From Phycisphaerales bacterium (GTDB lineage: Bacteria; Planctomycetota; Phycisphaerae; Phycisphaerales; UBA1924), in the NCBI GenBank assembly GCA_029212425.1, contig JARGNC010000050.1:1-14524 (forward strand): a stretch of 14,524 nt of DNA, written 5' to 3'. Below the pieces are notes generated by a model. It was not told where the DNA came from. It searched no databases and was given only the letters and a program-made list of their open reading frames with translations. Positions 8,170 through 14,524 of the stretch are shown here, one piece after another. The position numbers were made by a program, and so were the translations under genes. Position 1 is the first letter of the stretch, and the number at the start of each line of letters is the position of its first letter.

Positions 8170-10212
8170 TTACAACAGCCCCAGCCGTCCCAACCACCAC
8201 CCCATCAACACCTCTTGATCGTGACCCCTGACCTGGTAGGCGTCGCACATCTTCACACCAAAGCAACGAAGCCCATCCGCATACGCCTCGTCGCTCTTCG
8301 CGTCATGCAACCGCTCAAACACCGACGCCCCCTCACTCCAAACCCGCTCATTAATTGGCATTGGCAGCTCCATCACCTGCCTCGCGCTCAACTTGAGCGC
8401 ATCGGCATGCATCGCCGCCCCGCCAAACATCCGCATCGCAAACATGCTGCACACCGGAGATCCAATCGCCGCACCCAACTTCCAGACATCAAAGTTGTCG
8501 GTACTCATCACCGAAATCATCGGAGTCACCGCCGCGAACTCCCCCAGCGGATCGACAAACGCCTCAACAACTTTCGTCTGTGTCGCCACCACCACCTTCT
8601 CCACCCCGCGCGACTCTACCCATCGCGCAAGCCGAGCATCGCCGTGCAGCTTCCCCTCGTCCACGCGAGGCGATTCCCATCGCTGCTTCAGAATCCGCGT
8701 CGACTTCTCCCCCCACCAGCACCGCGCCAGATCCACCAGCCCCGTCGTCAACAGCTTGATCCCACCGCGTCCCTCAGCATCATCAACAATGTTCCCCGCA
8801 AGCCCGTAATACTCATCCCGAAAGTCCGCCGTCGCGCGAGCGACGTCCCCGACGACCCCATCGGATTCAAACCCAACCTCCGGGATCCCCATCGTCACCG
8901 CCGCGATCGAAGACCATGTCTCCAGCGATCTCATTTCATCAACGCTGATAGCCAAATCCGGATGCTCAACAAACGTTCCACCAGAATACCGCTCAACCCG
9001 ATCACCCGCGCCACCCACCACAACACAAGGCGCACAGGTATACACACTCGCATCGCCAAACACATGCTCATTGGACACCCACAAGGATTCCATCCACCCC
9101 ATCTCCGCCGCCCGCTCCCGAGCATGCGCCCCGCCCCGCGTCGCGATCACCGACTGAGGCTGAACCATGCACACTCGACCACCCTCTTTCGCAAGCTGCA
9201 ATCCAAGCACGAAGAACGCCGACGCCTCATCCGTATATGTCGCCGCCCCGACCAGCCCCTGCTCTCGCAGTTGCGCCACCCGCTCCCCCGACCGAACCGT
9301 CCCTGAACCAAGCTGATTCAAAAACGGCGGATTCCCCACCACAACATCAAACCCGCCAGAGAGTGATTCTCGATCAGACAACCCATCCGCATGAACAATA
9401 CCGGATCGTAACGATTCAATCGATTCCGATCGATCCCCAACTTCAAGCCACACCATCCATCGACAAATCTCCGCCGTCAACGGATTCACATCACCACCAA
9501 AGATGCACGATCGAGCCACCATACTCCGACGATCACCACCACCATGTTGCACAATCCGATCAACGATCCGCTTCGCCGCTTCAATCAAGAAATACCCGCA
9601 CCCACACGCCGGATCGCAGACCCGCACCCGCAGCAGTCGCTCGACGTCACCCCCACACCCATCGAGTACTGGATCAAGCGCACGATCAAGGACATACGAA
9701 ACAAGTGAAGCAGGTGTGTAGAACACCCCCGCCGACTGTCGATCCGATCCGTCCTCCGAACTGAGCACAAACTCCCCACCCACAATTGATGGAGTCCACC
9801 CCATCAACCATTCATCCACCGCCCCCATCTCCGGCGCAAGACCACGGCACTCAGCAACAAACTCCGCGAATATATTCCTGCCGGCCAAACCAATCTCTCG
9901 CCGCACAAGACCCACCCATTCCGACGACCAAATCCGACCTCCGTTCAATTGTTCCACGGGGACCAATTGCAACTCCAGATCCATACTCAGAACAAATCCA
10001 AAAGGATCTTCCTCGCACATGATCGCATCAAGCAAACCCACATTTTCGAGTACGAATACCCGCTGGAGTACCACTCGCAACTCAAAGTAGAGTCGAATTG
10101 CATCGCACCCATTTAGATTTGGGTTCTCCGATACCAACACCGTCCCCAATCGTTCAATCGAGGACTTGGCGCGTAGGTTTCGGTTGGATGTTCCAGAAAT
10201 CACAGCGGGCAT
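8170..10212 (-). CDS. N6-adenine DNA methyltransferase, solitary
   Basis: A 680-residue S-adenosylmethionine-dependent DNA methyltransferase that should methylate adenine N6 within a specific target. Motif X is GVFYTPASLVSYVLDRAL (162-179). Motif I, the AdoMet loop, is VCDPACGCGYFLIEA (198-212), with Cys where the family usually has Ser (DPACGSG). The GGDVNPLTAEI stretch is at 239-249. The catalytic motif IV is GNPPFL (293-298), preceded by FDVVV. Residues after about 430 form a long C-terminal part, probably the target-recognition region. The layout resembles type IIG/Eco57I-like enzymes, but in the first 160 residues I see no PD-(D/E)xK nuclease signature. No restriction, specificity, BREX or DISARM partner is in the window, so it is an orphan here. 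It begins 21 bases after the aldehyde dehydrogenase stop and has no evident ribosome site. Its codon use differs from that gene's. Confidence 0.88.
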   Translation of the reverse strand: MPAVISGTSNRNLRAKSSIERLGTVLVSENPNLNGCDAIRLYFELRVVLQRVFVLENVGLLDAIMCEEDPFGFVLSMDLELQLVPVEQLNGGRIWSSEWVGLVRREIGLAGRNIFAEFVAECRGLAPEMGAVDEWLMGWTPSIVGGEFVLSSEDGSDRQSAGVFYTPASLVSYVLDRALDPVLDGCGGDVERLLRVRVCDPACGCGYFLIEAAKRIVDRIVQHGGGDRRSMVARSCIFGGDVNPLTAEICRWMVWLEVGDRSESIESLRSGIVHADGLSDRESLSGGFDVVVGNPPFLNQLGSGTVRSGERVAQLREQGLVGAATYTDEASAFFVLGLQLAKEGGRVCMVQPQSVIATRGGAHARERAAEMGWMESLWVSNEHVFGDASVYTCAPCVVVGGAGDRVERYSGGTFVEHPDLAISVDEMRSLETWSSIAAVTMGIPEVGFESDGVVGDVARATADFRDEYYGLAGNIVDDAEGRGGIKLLTTGLVDLARCWWGEKSTRILKQRWESPRVDEGKLHGDARLARWVESRGVEKVVVATQTKVVEAFVDPLGEFAAVTPMISVMSTDNFDVWKLGAAIGSPVCSMFAMRMFGGAAMHADALKLSARQVMELPMPINERVWSEGASVFERLHDAKSDEAYADGLRCFGVKMCDAYQVRGHDQEVLMGWWLGRLGLL

Positions 10213-10260
10213 AGCGGAGCATACCCGATTTGATTACTCGTCGTTGGTGCTGATCACGCG
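10150..10260. other. GC-skew and codon-bias switch point
   Basis: By hand count, the plus strand has 29 G and 54 C in 9961-10140 but 68 G and 49 C in 10801-10980. Left of this point the plus strand is C-rich under genes of both orientations; for example 6361-6420, in a plus-strand gene, has 12 G and 32 C. Right of it the plus strand is G-rich under a minus-strand gene (aldehyde dehydrogenase) and a plus-strand gene (13201-13260: 20 G, 12 C). The change therefore follows position and not coding strand. The boundary is approximate, within about 100-200 bases. Confidence 0.6.
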
Positions 10261-11619
10261 GACCTGGCAGAACTGGCGGTGGCCCATCGGTCCGGAGTGG
10301 TACGAGAATCCGGAGTGTCGAGCGCCGACCCATGGGGTTCCCGATGCGCCGCCGATTGCTTTGTTGACACCGATCATGCCCGCGGTAAGTTGACGCCCCA
10401 CCTTGCGGGCGAGTTGTTCTTCGCCGAAGACCACAGCACCGAGTCCATACTCGGTGTCGTTCGCAAGTTTCACCGCTTCGTCGGCGCTGCTGACGGATTG
10501 CACGCAGACGACTGGGCCGAAGGTTTCAACAACCATGATGTCCATGTCGTGGTTGCAGTTGTCGAGGAGTGTTGGGGCGACGAAGTTGCCATCCATCGGT
10601 TCGTTGCCCATGACGACTTTCGCGCCCTTATCGATCGCGTCTTTAATCTGTCCGAGGACATGTTCTTTTTGTTCGCGCATCACCATTGGCCCGATGCGTG
10701 CGGACTCTTCGTGACAGTCGGCGACCTTGAACTCAGCAACTTGTGCTTTGAGCTTGTCGACGAACTGATCCTTGATGGAGTCTTGGACATAGATCCGTTC
10801 GGTGGAGACGCAGACTTGTCCGCAGTTGCGGAGCGCGTTGCGGACGCCGTACTCCGCGGCTTTGTCGAGGTCCGCGCCTTCGAGGACGACCAGCGGGTCT
10901 TTGGAACCGAGCTCGAGGACGAGTCGCTTGAGTCCCTTGGCGGCGGAGGCCATGATGTGTTGGCCGGCGTTTTTGGATCCGGTGAATGCGATCATGTTGA
11001 CATCGCCGGCGACGAGTGCTTTGCCTTGGTCGTCTTCGCCGTGGATGATTTGGAGGACGCCTTCGGGGAGGAACTGGTTGAGGATTTTGACATACTCGTC
11101 GGCGATGAGCGGGGTTTGCTCTGATGGTTTGCAGACGACGGTGTTCCCTGCGACAAGCGCGGGGACGATGGTCCAGTGCGCCATGAGCATCGGGAAGTTC
11201 CAGGGAGTGATGGTGGCGCAGACGCCGTAGCCGTCGTAGTAGATTGTGGATTCGATGCCGTTGCTTTTGAGGATTTCTGGTTGGACAGCGTTGGCGACCT
11301 CCTGCGATTCCCAGTCCATGCGTGCGGCGCAGCCTTTGACTTCGCCGATGCCTTCGCTGATGGGCTTGCCTTGCTCGAGGGAGAGGAGCTTGCCGAGTTC
11401 TTCGGCTCGTTCTTCGAGGATTTTCCCAGCGGGCTTGAGCATATCGGCACGCTCTTGTGCGGAGAGTGCTTGCCAAGCTGGGAGCGCGGCGTGTGCTTTG
11501 GCGATGATGCTGTCGATCTGCGCGACGGGCGTGATCGGGACGGATCCGACGATTTCGCCTGTTGATGGGTTGTAGGAGTTGAGGGTGTTGGTATCGGTTT
11601 GTGTTGGCATGGTGGTCAT
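10234..11619 (-). CDS. NAD(P)-dependent aldehyde dehydrogenase
   Basis: A cytoplasmic enzyme that oxidises an aldehyde to its acid, 461 residues, slightly shorter than the usual 480-500. All key positions of the superfamily are present: TPWNFPM with catalytic Asn141, CKPSEQTPL of the cofactor site (163-171), FTGS (212-215), the general base Glu236 in LELGSKDP (family LELGGKDP), the nucleophile Cys270 in NCGQVCVSTERIYV and the cofactor-binding Glu365 in ETFGPVV. Overall it resembles the succinate-semialdehyde/betaine-aldehyde branch, but the substrate cannot be fixed from sequence alone. The start is ATG at 11619; an ATG at 11610 is equally good and fits a promoter lying very close upstream. 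No ribosome site is seen. Its third codon positions are rich in C, unlike the methyltransferase gene 21 bases downstream. Confidence 0.93.
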   Translation of the reverse strand: MTTMPTQTDTNTLNSYNPSTGEIVGSVPITPVAQIDSIIAKAHAALPAWQALSAQERADMLKPAGKILEERAEELGKLLSLEQGKPISEGIGEVKGCAARMDWESQEVANAVQPEILKSNGIESTIYYDGYGVCATITPWNFPMLMAHWTIVPALVAGNTVVCKPSEQTPLIADEYVKILNQFLPEGVLQIIHGEDDQGKALVAGDVNMIAFTGSKNAGQHIMASAAKGLKRLVLELGSKDPLVVLEGADLDKAAEYGVRNALRNCGQVCVSTERIYVQDSIKDQFVDKLKAQVAEFKVADCHEESARIGPMVMREQKEHVLGQIKDAIDKGAKVVMGNEPMDGNFVAPTLLDNCNHDMDIMVVETFGPVVCVQSVSSADEAVKLANDTEYGLGAVVFGEEQLARKVGRQLTAGMIGVNKAIGGASGTPWVGARHSGFSYHSGPMGHRQFCQVRVISTNDE

Positions 11620-11624
11620 AGCTG

Positions 11625-11658
11625 ATTATAGGGGGCACGGGTGGTTATTTATAGTATA
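11625..11658 (-). promoter_or_regulatory. Promoter region of the aldehyde dehydrogenase gene
   Basis: On the minus strand an exact TATAAT (11625-11630) ends only five bases before the ATG at 11619. Transcription from it would start at or inside the start codon, giving a leaderless message or use of the ATG at 11610. A second -10-like TATACT lies at 11653-11658, with TTGGAT about 19 bases before it; that one would give a leader of about 30 bases. I cannot tell which is used. Confidence 0.5.
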
Positions 11659-11745
11659 ATTTGGGTGATTCCTGATCATCCAAGAGCCGTGGATGGCACC
11701 TGCATGCCACCTGAACGACATTTCAAAACCCTGCGCCTGTAACCA

Positions 11746-12141
11746 TTACCACCAGTTGAATGCGTTTGGCCAGAAGCTGGAGATGACCAACATTGCTACG
11801 AACTCTGCGAAAGCGATTCGGATAACCATCTGATTTTGATTTAGAGACTTCAAGGCCCAAAGCGGTGTACGGTATTCATGCGAGATTCGCTTGTGCGCAT
11901 TGACCAACAGGAATGATGGTATCACGAAGATAAAAGCGAATATTGCCGTGAATGGCATCACAAGAATCCCAATGATTGAAAGCACCAATGGGACCACCAG
12001 CTTCCATTGTTTTGTGTAGGCATCCGGACGAGGATCGAATTGGGTTGCACATTCTGGGCACGGATCGTCCTGCTTGCGGTCGTGCATGTCGTAGCCGCAG
12101 GCGTGGCATGTGAGTGATGGGATGTGTTGCTGGATATGCAT
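11746..12141 (-). CDS. Small zinc-ribbon membrane protein
   Basis: A 131-residue protein of unknown function. The N-terminal part has two CxxC pairs (C12-H-A-C15-GYDMH and C28-P-E-C31) with the CxxCGYD...CPEC layout of a zinc ribbon, common in small planctomycete proteins. Two hydrophobic stretches follow. Residues about 48-80 are long enough for a hairpin of two membrane helices. Residues about 106-123 form another. Between them lies a basic/polar segment (HKRISHEYR). The likely arrangement is a cytoplasmic ribbon on a membrane anchor. The start is ATG at 12139-12141, with no clear ribosome site. It appears to be a single-gene unit, separated from the aldehyde dehydrogenase gene by 126 bases. 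Confidence 0.75.
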   Translation of the reverse strand: MHIQQHIPSLTCHACGYDMHDRKQDDPCPECATQFDPRPDAYTKQWKLVVPLVLSIIGILVMPFTAIFAFIFVIPSFLLVNAHKRISHEYRTPLWALKSLNQNQMVIRIAFAEFVAMLVISSFWPNAFNWW

Positions 12142-12476
12142 TGGTTTGATTTCGCCCGTGCCTTGAGTGGGAACAAGGACAGACTGTCCGAGAACTCCAT
12201 TGGATTTATCTGATGAAGTTGAAACGAGAGTTGTACTCAGCTTCTATGCGATGTTTGTGATGCTGGAGTACGGAATCGTTGTGCAAATTTCTCAGATGAG
12301 CATTCAAATTTATGAAACGGCAAATACTAACAATCTACCACCCTGGTGAAATTACAATAACTCAATGCTAAAAATACCCATTTTGAAAATCGATTCATGT
12401 TTTTGTCTCACCAAATTCCACGAATCATGATACTATTCGGGTGAGTGATTCCCATCCATTATGGAGGTTTGTACCT
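12142..12476. other. Divergent intergenic region, about 335 bases
   Basis: This lies between the zinc-ribbon gene and the propeller gene and should hold both promoters. The last 150 bases are clearly more AT-rich than their surroundings. I see no convincing -35/-10 pair; TGATACTAT around 12427-12435 is a possible extended -10 for the plus-strand gene. CCTTG...CAAGG near 12162-12179 can form a 5-bp stem and is probably chance. A 60-codon GTG-start frame (12167-12349) has no supporting features. Confidence 0.5.
12463..12467 (+). promoter_or_regulatory. Strong ribosome binding site of the propeller gene
   Basis: GGAGG lies nine bases before the ATG at 12477. It decides the start of the propeller gene, because the residues that follow form a clean signal peptide. 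Confidence 0.85.
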
Positions 12477-14524
12477 ATGGCATCCATCAACATTATTGCG
12501 GCATTCGTACTTTCAGCACTGCTTACCACCAACGCATGGTCGCAGGAATGTGAACCGATGTTTGAAGACGCGAGCTTTGGGGTTGGTTCGTACAGCGTAT
12601 CGGGCAACCTTGTGCTGATGACCAGACCGATGATTGGGATTGATGTCTTTGACGCTTCCGATCCGAATGACTTTGTATTTCTTTCCCAGATTCCTTTTTT
12701 GGGAGCGATTGATCTTGAAATCGCGTCTGCTGGAGATGTTGCTGGCGTGAAAGTCTCGGAAGGTGCAATCCAGCTCGTTGACTTGAGTGATCCATTGAAT
12801 CCTGTAATGGGCGCCATCGTGACAAATCCGTTTGGCTTGATCAGCAGCTTTGGCATTTACAACTCAACTTTGTACACCAACAGGAATGGATTTGTCCGTG
12901 CGTATTCACTTGCGGATATTCAGAATCCCGTTGAGGTCGCTTCCGCGAACAGCAATATTCAGGCGAAGGGACTTGCGATTGGCGCGGATGTGCTTATCAC
13001 GAAGTCAACCAATGGCGGCGGAACGGTTTATGTCTTTGATCTATCTGACCCAAACACTCTCACGCTCTCGGCTCAAGTTTCTGGGACTTTACCATCTCTT
13101 TATGGCTCAGAACTTGCGATCATTGATGGGGGTTTGATTCGCTTGTACGATTTGCTAAATCCAAGTGCGCCTGTTGAACTGGGCTCTTTTAGTCATGGAC
13201 ACAACAATGGGTTTAGTTCGATTGAGGGTCTCGCGTTGATCGGGGACCTGGTCGCGATTCTGTCTGATGAGGACATGGCTTACTATCCGCAGATCACTGT
13301 CATGGATGTGCAGACGCCACTGACCCCGAGTCTGCTTTATGTTGAGCAAGTGGTCAACGAGAATCGTGGACCTGCGAGCACGAATGTTTCCATGCTTGGG
13401 AATCTGATGCTCTTTCAGGATTATCAGAGCGGGCAGTTCTTCCTATACACTGATTTTGCTTCATCATTGCAAACACAAGCAGTTTATGAACCTGTTTTTT
13501 GGGGAAGCCCAATCGAGCACGATGGGTATATTTATGGATCGCATGACGGCACATTACTCGTCGCAGAAGCTGGCCCATTGCGTACGCTGCAGCCTGTCTC
13601 GACTTTGGAACTTGAAGCGAGTGGTTCCGCTAGCTTGGCGAGTCTTCGGTTGATTGGTGTTATCGATGATCAGTTGGTGGCGATCTCGTCTGAGGCGTTT
13701 TCTCCATGGGAGCAGTATCTGCATTCAGTCGATGTGAGTGACCCATTGAATCCGGTGATTGCCGAGCGTGTTTGGATTGCGAAGCGTGGTGGTATCAACG
13801 ACCCGATTCTTGTCGGGGATAAGATCTATGCTATTGAAGGTTCTTACCCGAACAACTTTACTGCTGCGATTCATGTGATCACACTTGAGAGCTCAGGCGA
13901 GTTTGCTCCGGTTTCTACAACGACGATTCCGAGCGTAACCCAATCCCACAAAATGGTCTACGCGAATAACCTGCTGTATGTTTCACAGAGATTTGGTTTT
14001 GGTGATCCGCATGATTTTCGGATCTTCGGGCTTCAAGATCCGCTTGTGCCGCAGTTGATTGGCATGCTGGATCATGATGACCAGAATATTTCGAGTGACT
14101 TTATTGTCTCTGGTGATTATGCGTACTTTAAAACTGGAGCTCGTTCACTTCGGATCATGGATGTCAGCAATCCTGCAGCCCCTTTCGCAACTCCTTACAG
14201 AGCACATAGTCTTCCGTCAACAGCGATCATCCAGGGCAAGAAGGATGATATTTTGTATTTGCGAGAGAATGTTTACCCATTCGAGGATCCATTTCTGCTG
14301 CACACACTCGATGTGAGTCATCTTGACTTGCTTGATTCATTCGAGAGCTATTCGATTGATCTTGGAGGCCGATCAACCAACTGGCACCTCGCAAGTTTCA
14401 CGGATACACACATTGACTTCACTTCAGGGTCCCAGCTTGGTGGAAAGGGGACTGCGCGATTTGATATTTCTGCGTGTGCGTCTCCGGCGTGCCCAGCTGA
14501 CATCAACGACGACGGCGTGTTGAA
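12477..14524 (+). CDS. Secreted LVIVD-repeat beta-propeller protein with dockerin-like tail (3' end outside window)
   Basis: One uninterrupted frame runs to the window edge, 682 codons plus two bases, with no stop. Residues 1-22 are a Sec signal peptide (MASINIIAAFVLSALL..., cleavage near WS|QE). The body contains about nine loosely repeated units with the LVIVD pattern, a hydrophobic strand then D-x-S-D-P-x-x-P. Examples are IQLVDLSDPLNPV (about 97-109), VYVFDLSDPN (about 184-193), HSVDVSDPLNPV (about 416-427) and LRIMDVSNPAAP (about 559-570). Such repeats are expected to build a beta-propeller. The visible C-terminus, CPADINDDGVL (672-682), is the start of the dockerin/EF-hand-like calcium loop that ends many planctomycete exported proteins. 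Role: cell-surface or secreted binding protein; ligand unknown. Coding strand composition (G/T-rich third positions) differs sharply from the plus-strand enzyme genes at 6.2-8.2 kb. Confidence 0.88.
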   Translation, partial: MASINIIAAFVLSALLTTNAWSQECEPMFEDASFGVGSYSVSGNLVLMTRPMIGIDVFDASDPNDFVFLSQIPFLGAIDLEIASAGDVAGVKVSEGAIQLVDLSDPLNPVMGAIVTNPFGLISSFGIYNSTLYTNRNGFVRAYSLADIQNPVEVASANSNIQAKGLAIGADVLITKSTNGGGTVYVFDLSDPNTLTLSAQVSGTLPSLYGSELAIIDGGLIRLYDLLNPSAPVELGSFSHGHNNGFSSIEGLALIGDLVAILSDEDMAYYPQITVMDVQTPLTPSLLYVEQVVNENRGPASTNVSMLGNLMLFQDYQSGQFFLYTDFASSLQTQAVYEPVFWGSPIEHDGYIYGSHDGTLLVAEAGPLRTLQPVSTLELEASGSASLASLRLIGVIDDQLVAISSEAFSPWEQYLHSVDVSDPLNPVIAERVWIAKRGGINDPILVGDKIYAIEGSYPNNFTAAIHVITLESSGEFAPVSTTTIPSVTQSHKMVYANNLLYVSQRFGFGDPHDFRIFGLQDPLVPQLIGMLDHDDQNISSDFIVSGDYAYFKTGARSLRIMDVSNPAAPFATPYRAHSLPSTAIIQGKKDDILYLRENVYPFEDPFLLHTLDVSHLDLLDSFESYSIDLGGRSTNWHLASFTDTHIDFTSGSQLGGKGTARFDISACASPACPADINDDGVL

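Noticed and set aside
10213..10233. Replication origin in the gap at the skew switch
   Set aside because: The gap is 21 bases, and I noticed no DnaA boxes, AT-rich unwinding region or dnaA/dnaN/parAB genes around it. The skew change is reported as a finding without calling an origin.
11694..11709. TGGCA...TGCCA palindrome near the zinc-ribbon gene's end
   Set aside because: Only a 5-bp stem and no T run. Too weak to call a terminator or operator.
12167..12349. 60-codon GTG-start frame in the intergenic region
   Set aside because: No ribosome site, no recognisable motif, and it lies where divergent promoters are expected.
12425..12856. Minus-strand frame of 143 codons opposite the start of the propeller gene
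   Set aside because: It overlaps the signal peptide and strong ribosome site of a well-supported plus-strand gene and has no features of its own.

Overview
This window looks like chromosomal DNA of a planctomycete, most likely from the class Phycisphaerae. The inference rests on three things. A secreted beta-propeller protein ends in a dockerin-like CPADINDDGVL motif, a tail typical of that group. A small membrane protein carries the CxxCGYD...CPEC ribbon that is frequent there. The RNase P RNA is bacterial A-type with a lineage-specific-looking insertion. No rRNA, tRNA, CRISPR array, insertion sequence or phage gene was seen.

Layout. Positions 1-1093 hold a perfect hairpin and a minus-strand, degenerate Gfo/Idh/MocA-type protein. 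Positions 1140-1675 hold rnpB on the plus strand, with a -10 box and a strong terminator. Positions 1694-6127 hold a minus-strand peptide-type ABC importer operon: binding protein, then OppB-like permease, then OppC-like permease. The permease pair overlaps by ATGA. The OppC-like protein has an extra non-membrane domain of about 200-plus residues, and no ATPase gene accompanies the set. Positions 6188-8163 hold a translationally coupled plus-strand pair: an alpha-oxoamine-synthase-type PLP enzyme and a HisN-like inositol-monophosphatase-family phosphatase. Positions 8170-10212 hold a minus-strand solitary N6-adenine DNA methyltransferase that converges on the phosphatase with only 6 bases between the stops. 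Positions 10234-11619 hold a minus-strand aldehyde dehydrogenase. Positions 11746-12141 hold a small zinc-ribbon membrane protein. From 12477 to the window edge runs a plus-strand secreted LVIVD-type propeller protein, cut off at its dockerin-like tail.

The clearest large-scale signal is compositional. Up to about 10.15 kb the plus strand is C-rich whichever strand codes; after about 10.25 kb it is G-rich whichever strand codes. The third-base preference of same-strand neighbours (methyltransferase and aldehyde dehydrogenase) flips at the 21-base gap between them. A negative-to-positive skew change is what an origin-proximal strand switch, an inversion breakpoint or an assembly join would give.

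Functionally the window is a set of small independent units rather than one pathway: peptide uptake, tRNA 5' maturation, small-molecule metabolism, DNA methylation and an exported surface protein. The items most worth a second look are the skew switch, the enlarged OppC-like permease, the J2/4 insertion in RNase P RNA and the PLP enzyme/phosphatase pair.
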